Under the pieces are notes generated by a model. The model was given only the letters and a program-made list of their open reading frames with translations. It did not search any database and was not told the DNA's origin. The position numbers and the translations under genes were made by a program. Positions 17,249-26,313 of a stretch of 64,000 bases of DNA are shown here, in pieces. This DNA comes from Altererythrobacter rubellus (GTDB lineage Bacteria; Pseudomonadota; Alphaproteobacteria; Sphingomonadales; Sphingomonadaceae), in NCBI RefSeq assembly GCF_030284385.1, contig NZ_CP127221.1:310001-374000 (forward strand), written 5' to 3'. Every line of letters begins with the position of its first letter. The stretch's first letter is position 1.

Positions 17249-17857
17249 TCAATCGTCGATCACCTTGGCGTACATAGAGTTGATCGGCCTCTCCATGACC
17301 CGGCGGACCATTGGTTCAAAGAAGTCCAGCGGCGCGCTTTCATAATTCGCGTCAAACGCTGCCTGATCGTACTTCTCGCAAAACTCTGCGCATGCTTCAA
17401 AATGCGGATTCCCGCGATATTGCTCACGGATATTCTGATCCATGCCGACGTGGTGGAAATAGAAATAGCCCTGGAACGCACCGTGCTTTTCGCAAATCCA
17501 GTGGTCCCGCTCGGAAACGAACGGTTTCAGAATCGCTGCGGCAACATCAGGATGGTTATAGGTGCCGAGTGTATCGCCAATGTCATGCAGCAATGCCATT
17601 ACAACGTAGCGCTCATCCCGCCCGTCACGATGCGCGCGCGTCGCGGTCTGCAAGGAATGCTCCAGCCGGCAGATCGGAAATCCGCCAAAATCACCTTTGA
17701 GCAGTTTCAGATGATCGAGCACACGATCGGCCACGCCCTTCGCGAATTTGCGATACTCACCGCCGATAATCGCCCAGTCTTCAGTTGTACCTTGCTTCAT
17801 CTCGCTGAATTTGGCGCGCTCGTGACTGGCTGCGTCCGGATGCTCAACAGTTGCCAT
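17249..17857 (-). CDS. HD-domain protein, possibly of the diiron oxygenase type
   Basis: The product is 202 residues from the ATG at 17857, preceded by an AGGAGAGG ribosome site; the frame upstream is not used. The HD domain has His in CRLEHSLQTATRAHRD, the HD pair in ALLHDIGDTLGTYNHPD, a later His in HHVGMD and a closing FCEKYDQAAFDANYE segment. The combination, the short length and the last motif recall the HD-type mixed-valent diiron enzymes (PhnZ, TmpB, MIOX) more than nucleotide phosphohydrolases; this is inference from memory. It is divergent from the LytS-type kinase gene with 96 bases between. Confidence 0.75.
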   Translation of the reverse strand: MATVEHPDAASHERAKFSEMKQGTTEDWAIIGGEYRKFAKGVADRVLDHLKLLKGDFGGFPICRLEHSLQTATRAHRDGRDERYVVMALLHDIGDTLGTYNHPDVAAAILKPFVSERDHWICEKHGAFQGYFYFHHVGMDQNIREQYRGNPHFEACAEFCEKYDQAAFDANYESAPLDFFEPMVRRVMERPINSMYAKVIDD

Positions 17858-17953
17858 GATTCCTCTCCTTGCCGTCCAGCAGTGTAGCGCGCGCGACGGC
17901 AAGCGGCAAAACAAATGGCACCTTGCCTATCAAATCGGCTAAGAGGGAGAGGT

Positions 17954-19180
17954 ATGTCGGTGCTACCCTTCCAACCCACGCCGTTCTTTGCCAATAAGAA
18001 CAAGGCGTTCTGGAACCTTCAGCTTGCAGGCTGGGGCGGCGCATTTTTGCTGCGCGCAGCCGCGGCAATTGCCAACGGCCAACCACTCGATCTTTTAGCC
18101 GTGATAATTGTGACCACGATCACCGGATTTTCGATCAGTCTGATCCTGTCCGTGGTCTACCGGCAATTGATCAGCAAGCAGCCCTTCGTCACATGGGGTT
18201 TGACGATGATCGCGCTGCTTGTGGGGGTTGCGCTTTACGCTTCGATGGAAACATGGGTGCACGGCATTTACAGTGCAGGCATTGTCGAAAGCACATTTGC
18301 GCAGCGGTTTATCGGCTTCGTCTACATTCCCGCAACGTTGCTGGGCGGTTGGACTGCGCTTTATTTCGCAATGAACTATTTTTTGACGGTCGAAGAACAA
18401 GCCGACCGTTTGGAGCGCCTGGAAGCGCAGGCCACCAGTGCGCAGCTAGCCATGCTGCGCTACCAGCTTAATCCGCACTTTCTGTTCAACACACTGAATT
18501 CGATCAGCACACTGGTTCTTCTTAAACAAACCGAGCCTGCCAATGCGATGCTATCCCGCCTATCCGCATTTCTGCGGCACACGTTGATCATGGAACCGGG
18601 CAGCATTGTGACTCTGGCGCAAGAGATGGAAACCTTACAGCTCTACCTCGACATCGAACGCATGCGCTTCGAAGACAGGCTGCGTACGGAATTCACAATC
18701 GATGACGAAGCAAATGGCGCCCTTTTGCCTTCGATGTTGCTGCAGCCATTGGTAGAAAACGCCGTCAAATATGCCGTCTCTCCGCAAGAAGAAGGCGCGC
18801 GGATCGATCTGACTGCCAAGGTAAGTAACGGGCGGCTCAAGATCGAAGTCTCAGACACCGGGCCCGGCGTGAATGGGCCGCGCCAAGGCAGTCTGCTCGA
18901 GCTTGCAAAACAAAACGCCCAGCAAACCACGTCCACCGGGGTTGGGCTGGCGAACATCCGCAATCGCTTGATGCAGGCCTATGGCGACAATCACCAGTTC
19001 CGGACCAGCTCCGGTTCAGGTGGCGGATTTATTGTCACGATCGATATCCCGTTTGAAACCGCTGAAGAGGAGGCGGCCGAAACCGCTCAAGAATCAGCCC
19101 CCGCACAGCTGGCAAGTCCGGCACAGCAATCAACCACCGCGCCCTTTGCCCCCGGGCGCCCATTGGAATCCAACGCATGA
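17954..19180 (+). CDS. LytS-type sensor histidine kinase
   Basis: The product is 408 residues from the ATG at 17954, which follows a GGGAGAGG ribosome site. The first 145 residues hold four membrane segments. A short coiled linker follows (EEQADRLERLEAQATSAQ), then the His_kinase domain with His175 in YQLNPHFLFNT and a HATPase domain with LQPLVENAVKYAV and GVGLANIRNRLMQ. The C-terminal 45 residues are Ala/Pro/Glu-rich. Histidine kinases of this class work with LytTR response regulators, and the regulator gene overlaps its stop codon (ATGA). The signal is unknown. Confidence 0.9.
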   Translation: MSVLPFQPTPFFANKNKAFWNLQLAGWGGAFLLRAAAAIANGQPLDLLAVIIVTTITGFSISLILSVVYRQLISKQPFVTWGLTMIALLVGVALYASMETWVHGIYSAGIVESTFAQRFIGFVYIPATLLGGWTALYFAMNYFLTVEEQADRLERLEAQATSAQLAMLRYQLNPHFLFNTLNSISTLVLLKQTEPANAMLSRLSAFLRHTLIMEPGSIVTLAQEMETLQLYLDIERMRFEDRLRTEFTIDDEANGALLPSMLLQPLVENAVKYAVSPQEEGARIDLTAKVSNGRLKIEVSDTGPGVNGPRQGSLLELAKQNAQQTTSTGVGLANIRNRLMQAYGDNHQFRTSSGSGGGFIVTIDIPFETAEEEAAETAQESAPAQLASPAQQSTTAPFAPGRPLESNA

Positions 19181-19974
19181 CTATTCGCACAATGCTTGTC
19201 GATGATGAGAAGCTTGCCATTCAAGGCCTCCGGCTGAGGCTGGAACCATTCGCGGACATCGAAGTGATCGCAACTTGCGCCAACGGGCGTGAGGCGATTC
19301 GCAGGATCAAGACCGAGAAGCCCGATCTTGTGTTTCTGGACATACAAATGCCCGGCTTTGACGGCTTCGGCGTGGTCAAGGGTGTGATGGAGATCGAGCC
19401 GCCATTGTTCGTGTTTGTCACAGCCTATGAAGAGCATGCTATTCGTGCATTCGAAGCCAATGCCGTCAACTATCTGATGAAGCCGGTCGATCCCGACAAG
19501 CTTGCGGACACGGTTGAGCGCGTGCGCCAGCGTTTAGCCGAGAAAAAATCTGCCGAGGAAGCTGACAAGCTCAAGAATGTCCTCGCACAGGTGGCTCCGG
19601 ATCAGGCGCAAGCCATGGACGAAGGCGAGACTGAAACAAGCGACCGCTTCGAGAAGCTGATCAATGTGAAAGATCAGGGCCGCATTTTCCGCGTTGAAGT
19701 CGATACAATCGAGCGGATCGAGGCGGCTGGCGACTATATGGTGATCTATACCGCAGAGAATTCTCGGATCCTGCGCGAGACGATGAAGGATCTTGAGCGC
19801 CGGCTGGATCCCCGCACCTTCCAGCGCGTGCACCGCAGCTGGATCGTCAATCTCGATCAAGTGCGCCAGGTGAAGCCGCACACGAACGGTGAATGCTTCC
19901 TGGTGCTGGAATCCGGCGCCGAGGTGAAAGTCTCGCGTTCCTATCGCGACGTCGTGGCGCGTTTCGTTCACTGA
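19177..19974 (+). CDS. LytTR-family response regulator
   Basis: The 265-residue protein has a receiver domain with acidic pocket DDE (9-11), phospho-acceptor Asp55 in LVFLDIQMPG and Lys in YLMKPVDPDK near residue 107, then an acidic linker and a LytTR DNA-binding domain from about residue 160 (IERIEAAGDYMVIYT and FQRVHRSWIVNLDQV). It would be phosphorylated by the overlapping kinase. Its stop codon shares one base with the nadC start, so nadC may be cotranscribed. Confidence 0.92.
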   Translation: MTIRTMLVDDEKLAIQGLRLRLEPFADIEVIATCANGREAIRRIKTEKPDLVFLDIQMPGFDGFGVVKGVMEIEPPLFVFVTAYEEHAIRAFEANAVNYLMKPVDPDKLADTVERVRQRLAEKKSAEEADKLKNVLAQVAPDQAQAMDEGETETSDRFEKLINVKDQGRIFRVEVDTIERIEAAGDYMVIYTAENSRILRETMKDLERRLDPRTFQRVHRSWIVNLDQVRQVKPHTNGECFLVLESGAEVKVSRSYRDVVARFVH

Positions 19975-20834
19975 TGGCGTTTGAACTCGAGGGTTTTGAT
20001 CTCGACGCATTCGTGCGCGAGACTTTGGCCGAAGACCTTGGCGAGGGCCTTCCTGACGGCGGGCGCGACGTCACTTCGGAAAGCGTGATCCCGGCAGACG
20101 CGCGCTTTTCCGGCGTGATGGATAGCCGCGATGCAATCATCGTTGCAGGCCTGCCGATTGCCGAGGCATTTTTCCTGGCACTGGATCCCGGGATGGAGAT
20201 CGAGCTGTTGGTGCAGGATGGTGATGCGGTTGAACCCGGCACCGATCTGATGCGCCTTTCCGGTAATGCGCGTGCCATGCTGACTGCAGAGCGCAGCGCA
20301 CTCAACACTGTGCAGCATTTGTCCGGCATCGCCACTATGGTGCACGAATATGTGGTCACAATGGACAACCCCGATTGCACTTTGCTGGATACCCGCAAGA
20401 CAATCCCCGGCCTGCGTTACCTTGAGAAATACGCGGTGCGCATGGGTGGTGGCAGCAACCACCGCATGGGGCTGTGGGATGCAGCCATGATCAAGGACAA
20501 CCATGTGCTGGTCGCTGGCAAGGTCGGCGAAGCGGTGCGCCGCGCAGTCGCAGCTGGCGTGAAAGAGATCATCTGCGAAGTTGATCGGATCGACCAGATC
20601 GAGCCCGCTTTGGAAGCTGGCGCCACCCGCCTTCTGCTCGACAATATGGAGCCATCTACACTACGCGAAGCAGTAGCGCTGGTTGCTGGCCGCGTTCCAA
20701 CCGAGGCAAGCGGCGGGATCAATCTTGATACAATCAAGGCCAAGGCGGCAACGGGCGTGAACTATGTTTCTGTCGGCCGCCTAACCCAAAGTGCGCCTGC
20801 CGCCGATATCGGGCTCGATTTCACGCCGTTATGA
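19974..20834 (+). CDS. nadC: Nicotinate-nucleotide pyrophosphorylase (carboxylating)
   Basis: The product is 286 residues from the ATG overlapping the LytTR gene stop. It forms nicotinate mononucleotide from quinolinate and PRPP in NAD synthesis. Diagnostic segments are GDVTSESVIPADA-like near residue 35, ALNTVQHLSGIAT, LLDTRKTIPGLRYLEKYAV, GGGSNHRMGLWDAAMIKDNH and the closing ASGGINLDTIKAKAATGVNYVSVG. All substrate-binding Arg, His and Lys residues of the family are visible. It ends in an ATGA overlap with the broken RNase T2 gene. Confidence 0.95.
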   Translation: MAFELEGFDLDAFVRETLAEDLGEGLPDGGRDVTSESVIPADARFSGVMDSRDAIIVAGLPIAEAFFLALDPGMEIELLVQDGDAVEPGTDLMRLSGNARAMLTAERSALNTVQHLSGIATMVHEYVVTMDNPDCTLLDTRKTIPGLRYLEKYAVRMGGGSNHRMGLWDAAMIKDNHVLVAGKVGEAVRRAVAAGVKEIICEVDRIDQIEPALEAGATRLLLDNMEPSTLREAVALVAGRVPTEASGGINLDTIKAKAATGVNYVSVGRLTQSAPAADIGLDFTPL

Positions 20835-21220
20835 AGAAGTGACTTTGGCTTGCCGTTGCATTGCTCGGCCTGCCCACACAAACAATCACTCAGGCCTATC
20901 AATGCCGCATGCCGCAATGGGTCAGCGTGCCTCAGATGCGCACGGATGGGCCAACACGCACGGTCTCCGTCACTGGCTACACAATCGCGCTGAGCTGGAG
21001 CCCCGAGTTCTGCAAGGGGCGCAAGACGGATGCGCGCCAGCGCACGCAGTGTTCGGGTCGCAATGGCCGCTTTGGCCTTATCGTGCGCGGCTTGTGGCCC
21101 GATGGATGCAGCACCTGACCGCAGTGGTGCCCCACGCAGCGGGTCATCAGTCAGGCTGAGGCACGCAAGAATATGTGCATGACGCCCTCGGCCCAGCTGA
21201 TCGCGCGGCAAGAGGGCTGA
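20831..21220 (+). pseudogene. Broken ribonuclease T2 family gene with TGA at Trp positions
   Basis: One continuous frame opens with ATG at 20831 (ATGA overlap with nadC), encodes a signal-peptide-like LWLAVALLGLPTQTITQA and an RNase T2 core (GYTIALSWSPEFC, RNGRFGLIVRGLWPDG, PQWCPTQRVISQAEAR). It is interrupted by TGA at 20840 and 21116, both at places where Trp would be expected (KK-W-LW and CST-W-PQW), and by a final TGA at 21218. The catalytic His of the first active-site motif (HGLWP) is Arg here, and the second motif with its catalytic His is missing since the gene stops just before tadA. It is a non-functional remnant. Confidence 0.75.
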
Positions 21221-21223
21221 CGA

Positions 21224-21679
21224 TCACCGCCGCGCCTTGAAGAAATCGCGTAATATTTCAGCAGCTTCTGTTTCGCCCATACCCGAATAGACCTCTGGTC
21301 TATGTAGCGCTTGCGGATGTTCGAACACGCGCGCGCCGTGTTCCACGGCTCCACCTTTGGGATCGCTCGCAGCGTAGTAGAGCTTGCCAATGCGAGCATG
21401 GCCGATCGCACCCGCACACATCGCGCAAGGCTCCAGCGTGACATAGAGATCGCAGTCTATCAGCCGTTCGCTGCCCAGCCTCACCGCGGCTTCGCGCAAG
21501 GCAACAATCTCTGCATGGCCAGTCGGGTCAGGCGGGGTGCGCGTGCGATTTGCAGCGACGCTGAGCACTTCTTCCCCCTTCATAACCACCGCGCCAATAG
21601 GCACTTCGCCTCGCGCCCCGGCTACACGCGCGGCATCCAGCGCGAGTTGCATTGGCTGAGGAATGGGCCACTTGGTCAT
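21224..21679 (-). CDS. tadA: tRNA-specific adenosine deaminase (TadA)
   Basis: The product is 151 residues from the ATG at 21679. TadA converts the wobble adenosine of tRNA-Arg(ACG) to inosine. The zinc and proton-relay motif HAE is at residues 55-57 (TGHAEIVALREA), and PCAMCAG with Cys85 and Cys88 gives the other zinc ligands. The loop ARIGKLYYAASDPKGGAVEHG is typical of TadA rather than of guanine or cytosine deaminases. It is convergent with the RNase T2 remnant, leaving three bases between their stops. Confidence 0.93.
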   Translation of the reverse strand: MTKWPIPQPMQLALDAARVAGARGEVPIGAVVMKGEEVLSVAANRTRTPPDPTGHAEIVALREAAVRLGSERLIDCDLYVTLEPCAMCAGAIGHARIGKLYYAASDPKGGAVEHGARVFEHPQALHRPEVYSGMGETEAAEILRDFFKARR

Positions 21680-21721
21680 ATCAAGCGCGCTAGCCGTATG
21701 CGCGTCAGGCCGCAACTTTGC

Positions 21722-21750
21722 TTGACGATTCGGGAAGCCCCCGCTATGCG
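21722..21750 (+). promoter_or_regulatory. Probable sigma-70 promoter of rpmB
   Basis: TTGACG at 21722-21727, a spacer of 17 bases and TATGCG at 21745-21750. Transcription from about 21757 would give a leader near 90 bases before rpmB. It fits housekeeping promoters of alphaproteobacteria. Confidence 0.55.
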
Positions 21751-21846
21751 CCCGCCTTCGCTGGAAACCAGTGGTTTCAGACGAAATTTTTGATGGGCTG
21801 CCGATTCGCATCCAAGGCCAACCATAGAAAACGAACGAGAGATATC

Positions 21847-22137
21847 ATGTCGCGTATTTGCGAACTGACCGGCAAGGGTCGCCAGGTAGGTAACAACGTT
21901 AGCCACGCTAACAACAAGACCAAGCGGGTGTTCCTGCCAAACCTGCAGAACGTTACGCTGCTGAGCGAGAAGCTGGGCCGCAGCTTCAAGTTCCGCGTAT
22001 CAACCAACGGTCTGCGTTCGGTTGAGCACAATGGCGGCTTGGACAACTGGCTCTTGAAGACCAAGGACGAGAAGCTTTCTGCGCGCGCCGTCAAGGTGAA
22101 GCGCGAGCTCAAGAAGGCAGCTAAAGAAGCTGCATAA
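21847..22137 (+). CDS. rpmB: 50S ribosomal protein L28
   Basis: The 96-residue product starts [20 protein letters not shown], the signature of L28, and continues with [11 protein letters not shown] and the [19 protein letters not shown] block. Length is typical for alphaproteobacterial L28, which lacks one of the usual Cys zinc ribbons. It is part of the large ribosomal subunit. It stands as a single gene with its own promoter and terminator. Confidence 0.97.
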   Translation: MSRICELTGKGRQVGNNVSHANNKTKRVFLPNLQNVTLLSEKLGRSFKFRVSTNGLRSVEHNGGLDNWLLKTKDEKLSARAVKVKRELKKAAKEAA

Positions 22138-22174
22138 TCCACTGGTCCCGCAAGGGACGCAAGTTGGTCAAAGG

Positions 22175-22201
22175 GCGCGCAGAGAAATCTGCGCGCTTTT
22201 T
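22175..22201 (+). terminator. Intrinsic terminator after rpmB
   Basis: A nine-pair stem, GCGCGCAGA against TCTGCGCGC, encloses a GAAA tetraloop and is followed by TTTTT. It lies 37 bases after the rpmB stop. Confidence 0.9.
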
Positions 22202-22216
22202 GTTGCCGGCTTTGGG

Positions 22217-23116
22217 CTATGCCTCGGGGGCTACAAACAGCAGTGGGTCTAGCCGCGCATCGTGCCATTTCAGACTCCAATGCAGATGCGGGCCGGTTGC
22301 GCGACCTGACGCGCCGACATTTCCGATATGCTGGCCTTGTGTCACTTGGTCACCTTCGCGCACCATCAGCCGCGAGGCATGCAGAAACGCGCTGTTCAAT
22401 CCGTGCCCGTGATCGATGATCAACAGATTGCCTTCCAGCGAGAAATTGTCCGCCGCCAGAACCACAACCCCATCAGCAGGTGCAACGAAGGGCGTGCCCG
22501 CGCCCGGAGCAATATCGAGGCCGGAATGATAGCTGCCCGGTTCGCCGTGATAGATGCGCTGCGAACCGAAACGCCCGGAGATACGGCCCTTGACCGGCCA
22601 GATAAAATCCTGCTGCCAGCCGGTCGCGCCGGTGACTTTCTCGCGCGCAACTTTGATTGCCAGCCATTCGGGCTCGCGCTTCTTCCACCACGCCTCGCTG
22701 CTGCCACCGCTGCGCTTGGCAACGTTGACATGCTCGATATTCCACGCCCGCGGAGCCACATCTATCTGGCGTTCGATCACGCGGCCGTCTTCAAGCGTGG
22801 CCCGAAGGATTGCCGGGCCGGTCGCATCGCGATCAAATGCTGCAAAGAAACGGCCATCCGTTTCAACGCTTAGCCGCGTATCGCCAAGCGTGGCCAATTC
22901 TGTCCCACGCGGCACCAGACCTTTGACCCAGCCGCCTTGAGTCAGTTCCCCGGCGAGTTCAATCGCGTCGCGGCTAGTCGAAATCTCGGCATTATCGTTG
23001 GGAACAGCCGATCCGACAGCCAAGGTCGGCAGCAGTGGATTCGGTGCATTGTTGCGCGGCGCATTCTCGCAGGCCGCAAGCGCCAGCAGCCCAACACCGG
23101 CGAGGGCAGGCCTCAT
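22217..23116 (-). CDS. M23 (LytM) family peptidase, probable lipoprotein
   Basis: The 299-residue product starts with a lipoprotein signal (GVGLLALAAC, Cys15). A segment of about 130 residues follows that resembles an Ig-like or pre-peptidase domain, then the LytM domain with zinc ligands in YHSGLDIA, HGHGLNSAF and GPHLHWSLK. All HxxxD and HxH ligands are present, so it may be an active endopeptidase of peptidoglycan; divisome or envelope turnover is the likely setting. The start overlaps the DUF2093 stop by four bases. Confidence 0.9.
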   Translation of the reverse strand: MRPALAGVGLLALAACENAPRNNAPNPLLPTLAVGSAVPNDNAEISTSRDAIELAGELTQGGWVKGLVPRGTELATLGDTRLSVETDGRFFAAFDRDATGPAILRATLEDGRVIERQIDVAPRAWNIEHVNVAKRSGGSSEAWWKKREPEWLAIKVAREKVTGATGWQQDFIWPVKGRISGRFGSQRIYHGEPGSYHSGLDIAPGAGTPFVAPADGVVVLAADNFSLEGNLLIIDHGHGLNSAFLHASRLMVREGDQVTQGQHIGNVGASGRATGPHLHWSLKWHDARLDPLLFVAPEA

Positions 23117-23316
23117 GGTTCGGCGGTCAACCGCTTGGTCGCGATTTCGCAGGTCGCATAGGCTTCCTGATACTCAGCGCTCCAATACCGCAGCTCTTCG
23201 AGCTGGATTGCTTCGCCGCTGACCGCGCAACGCACAAAATTGCCTCCGCGCACCACTCTAAAGGAGCTGGCACCGTAGTGAAGTTTGGCTTCGCCATTTC
23301 CGGAATTCATTAACAT
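23113..23316 (-). CDS. DUF2093 domain protein
   Basis: The product is 67 residues from the ATG at 23316, chosen because AAAGGAG stands in good position; an ATG further upstream is not needed. It carries the short DUF2093 pattern KLHYGASSFRVVRGGNFVRC, then AVSGEAIQLEELRYWS. It is a small cytosolic protein without known function. It stands between xseA and the M23 peptidase on the same strand, with 36 bases to xseA, so the three likely form an operon, an order seen in many Sphingomonadales. Confidence 0.8.
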   Translation of the reverse strand: MLMNSGNGEAKLHYGASSFRVVRGGNFVRCAVSGEAIQLEELRYWSAEYQEAYATCEIATKRLTAEP

Positions 23317-23352
23317 GACAGCTCCTTTAGCAAGCCAATGCCGAACCGACAA

Positions 23353-24819
23353 TTAACCGAACAGGTCGTCTTGTTTCGGCGGCACTGATGGTTTCTTCCG
23401 TGCCGGCTTTGCCGGTCTCTTGAGCGACGAATCATCGCCTTGAGAGACTTCCAAACGGCCATCTGCGAACTGCAGCACCAACGCTGCCTCCTTGGCGGCC
23501 ATCTCGCGCGAAGTCAGCGCTTTGTCATTACCATCGCGCACAATCGCATAACCGCGTTTCAGCGGCTCTTCCGGGTGGAATTGCTGCGCCAGCCGCGCCA
23601 GCACGATGAGCGCGTCCTGCTTTTGCATTATCGGGCGCCGGACAAGATCGGGTGTCAAACGAACCCGCGCCAGCTGGCGACTTGCATCTTCCATACTGCG
23701 TTTGAGCAGCGTCGGCGACAACCGGGCTGAGGTGCCCGCCAGTTTCTCTCGCCCCTGCCCTGCCTGGTCGCGCAATCCGCGCCGCAAACGTTCAGACAGC
23801 TCGTCCAGACGCTGGGTATGCGGCTGAAACAGCGCCTCCAGCTTAGGCATACGGCGCACCCGCGCCTCCAGCCGTTCACTCCCAAGTTCGACCGGGCGGA
23901 GCACTGCGCGGCGCTGACGATTGGCCAAATCGGCGACGGTTGCGATCAAGTCCGCGCGCACAGGAACCACCATCTCGGCTGCGGCGGTGGGCGTGGGTGC
24001 ACGGCGGTCCGCAGCATAGTCAGCCAGTGTTGTGTCGGTTTCATGGCCGACCGCAGAGATGACGGGGATCGGACAATCGGCGATGGCGCGCACCACCACT
24101 TCTTCGTTGAAGCTCCACAGGTCTTCGATCGAGCCACCCCCGCGTGCAACGATCACTACATCGGGGCGAGGAAGCGGTCCGCCCGCATCAAGCGCGGCGA
24201 ATCCGCGTATAGCGCCGGCAACTTGCTCGGCTGCGCCCTGCCCTTGCACCAATACCGGCCAGACCAGCACCTGGCTGGGGAAGCGGTCCGCCAACCGGTG
24301 CAGGATATCGCGGATGACCGAACCCGTGGGCGACGTCACAACGCCAATCACTTTAGGCAGGAAGGGCAAAGCCTGCTTGCGTTCGCGCGCGAACAGCCCT
24401 TCGGCTTCTAGCTTCTGCCTGGTCTTCTCCAGCAGCGCGAGCAGCGCCCCCTCGCCCGCGATCTCCAGACTGTCGATCACGATCTGGTATTTGGAGCGCC
24501 CGGGATAAGTGGTAAGTTTTCCGCTGGCGATCACTTCAATCCCGTCTTCTGGGACGAAAGCGAGACGCTGGGCATTGCCGCGCCACATCACGCCATCCAA
24601 CACAGCATTCTCGTCTTTCAGCGCAAGGTAAAGGTGGCCAGACGCGGCGCGTTTCACGCCTGACAATTCCCCGCGCAACCGCACAAAGCCGAAACGATCC
24701 TCAACCGTTCGCTTAAGCGCAGCAGAAATCTCGGTGATCGAGAGAGGCTCGGCGTTGTCGCCTTGCCGCTCGCGCGCTACCAGCCCGTTATTGCCATCAT
24801 CAGGGGACGAAGCGGCCAT
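23353..24819 (-). CDS. xseA: Exodeoxyribonuclease VII large subunit
   Basis: The product is 488 residues from the ATG at 24819, following AAAGGA. The N-terminal OB-fold (residues about 18-115) has [20 protein letters not shown]; the nuclease domain has [35 protein letters not shown] and [20 protein letters not shown]. The last 40 residues are basic with [13 protein letters not shown]. Together with the small subunit XseB, encoded elsewhere, it degrades single-stranded DNA. The start codon overlaps that of purD on the other strand. Confidence 0.95.
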   Translation of the reverse strand: MAASSPDDGNNGLVARERQGDNAEPLSITEISAALKRTVEDRFGFVRLRGELSGVKRAASGHLYLALKDENAVLDGVMWRGNAQRLAFVPEDGIEVIASGKLTTYPGRSKYQIVIDSLEIAGEGALLALLEKTRQKLEAEGLFARERKQALPFLPKVIGVVTSPTGSVIRDILHRLADRFPSQVLVWPVLVQGQGAAEQVAGAIRGFAALDAGGPLPRPDVVIVARGGGSIEDLWSFNEEVVVRAIADCPIPVISAVGHETDTTLADYAADRRAPTPTAAAEMVVPVRADLIATVADLANRQRRAVLRPVELGSERLEARVRRMPKLEALFQPHTQRLDELSERLRRGLRDQAGQGREKLAGTSARLSPTLLKRSMEDASRQLARVRLTPDLVRRPIMQKQDALIVLARLAQQFHPEEPLKRGYAIVRDGNDKALTSREMAAKEAALVLQFADGRLEVSQGDDSSLKRPAKPARKKPSVPPKQDDLFG

Positions 24820-26092
24820 GAATATCCTTTTGCTCGGTTCAGGTGGGCGCGAACATGCGCTGGCGTGGAAGCTGGCGCAATCCCCCACATGCACCAAATT
24901 GTTCGCAGCTCCCGGCAATCCCGGGATCGCCGAAGAAGCCGAGCTGGTTGGCCTCAACGCAAGCAGTCACGCCGCAGTCGTCGATTTTTGCGAAGCGCAC
25001 AACGTCGGCCTGGTTGTGATCGGGCCGGAGGCACCATTGGTTGACGGTTTGGCAGACAGTCTGCGCGATTTCGACATTCCTGTATTCGGCCCCAGCAAAG
25101 CTGCCGCGCAGCTCGAAGGAAGCAAGGGCTTTACCAAGGATCTGTGCGAACGTGCCGGCATCCCTACCGCGGGATACGTGCGAACAACTTCATTGGATGA
25201 CGCGAAGGCAGCGCTCGATCGTTTCGAACCGCCCTATGTCTTGAAAGCTGACGGGTTGGCCGCAGGCAAAGGCGTGGTCATCGCGGAGAACTGCTCGGAC
25301 GCTGAAGCTGCGCTGGCTGACATGTTCGGCGGGCAGTTCGGTGAAGCAGGCGCAGAGGTGGTGATCGAGGAGTTCATGACCGGCGAGGAGGCAAGTTTCT
25401 TCGCACTCACTGATGGCACCGCGATCATCCCTTTCGGCACAGCGCAAGACCACAAGCGAGTGGGCGATGGCGATGTCGGCCCCAATACCGGCGGTATGGG
25501 TGCGTATTCGCCAGCGCCAGTTCTGACAGAGCAACTGCAAGCGCGCGTGATGGCTGAAATCATCGAGCCAACCGTGCGCACGATGCGTGAGGAAGGCATG
25601 CCCTATTCAGGGGTGCTCTATGCCGGGCTAATGTTGACAGAGGCTGGCCCCAAACTGATCGAATACAATTGCCGTTTCGGCGATCCGGAATGTCAGGTTT
25701 TGATGACGCGGCTCGAAAGCGATCTGGCGGCGATCATGCTTGCCTGTGCGAATGGCTCGCTGCAGGGCACGTCGGGCGAGTTCTCGTCGCAAACCGCGAT
25801 GACCGTTGTGATGGCAGCGAGGGGCTATCCCGACACGCCGGCTAAGGGTGGCGCAATCAGCCTAGGTGATGTGGATGCCAGCGGTGCGAAGGTGTTCCAC
25901 GCGGGCACCGCAATGCGCGATGGTCAGCTGGTCGCAAATGGCGGGCGTGTGCTCAATGTGACAGCAACTGGCGCGAATGCAACCGAAGCGCAGGCAGCCG
26001 CCTATGCAGCGGTCGATGCAATCGATTTTCCCAGCGGGTTCTGCCGCCGCGACATTGGCTGGCGCGAAGTGGAGCGCGAGGCGCAAAATTGA
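24818..26092 (+). CDS. purD: Phosphoribosylamine-glycine ligase
   Basis: The product is 424 residues from ATG 24818. GAR synthetase catalyses the second step of purine synthesis. The sequence opens with [20 protein letters not shown] and has [30 protein letters not shown], the ATP-grasp metal site [16 protein letters not shown] and RGYPDTP. Length is usual. It starts inside the xseA start region, so both promoters must lie within the opposing coding sequences or one start is further downstream. Confidence 0.96.
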   Translation: MNILLLGSGGREHALAWKLAQSPTCTKLFAAPGNPGIAEEAELVGLNASSHAAVVDFCEAHNVGLVVIGPEAPLVDGLADSLRDFDIPVFGPSKAAAQLEGSKGFTKDLCERAGIPTAGYVRTTSLDDAKAALDRFEPPYVLKADGLAAGKGVVIAENCSDAEAALADMFGGQFGEAGAEVVIEEFMTGEEASFFALTDGTAIIPFGTAQDHKRVGDGDVGPNTGGMGAYSPAPVLTEQLQARVMAEIIEPTVRTMREEGMPYSGVLYAGLMLTEAGPKLIEYNCRFGDPECQVLMTRLESDLAAIMLACANGSLQGTSGEFSSQTAMTVVMAARGYPDTPAKGGAISLGDVDASGAKVFHAGTAMRDGQLVANGGRVLNVTATGANATEAQAAAYAAVDAIDFPSGFCRRDIGWREVEREAQN

Positions 26093-26139
26093 TCTAGATC
26101 ATTGTGCGCGGGCGCTAGCCACGCTTTATTTAATACGTC

Positions 26140-26307
26140 TTGTTTGAAGGAAAGCGCTATGAAGAGATCCTGTTTCTCGATTGGCTTACCGATGCGCACA
26201 ATTATCCTGAGATAATGGACTTCGATCTCGATCCACTACAAGTCGAGGATATCGCAGACTATATCCTCACACTGCGTAGTGACGATTATGCGGGGGCCAT
26301 GGACTAG
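26140..26307 (+). pseudogene. Possible remnant of a c-type cytochrome gene
   Basis: A frame of 55 codons opening with TTG contains FLDWLTDAHNYPEIMDFDLD and PLQVEDIADYILTLRSDDY. The order of a Met in PEIMDF followed by a helix DIADYILTLR fits the C-terminal half of small cytochromes c, where Met is the sixth heme ligand. The CxxCH heme-binding site is absent upstream, where a TAA lies in frame. Whether it is expressed is doubtful. Confidence 0.4.
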
Positions 26308-26313
26308 TAAGGC

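Noticed and set aside
20831-21220. Genetic code change (TGA read as Trp)
   Set aside because: All other genes in the window, including ribosomal protein genes, use TGG for Trp and end normally at TGA; the RNase T2 remnant also lost its active site.
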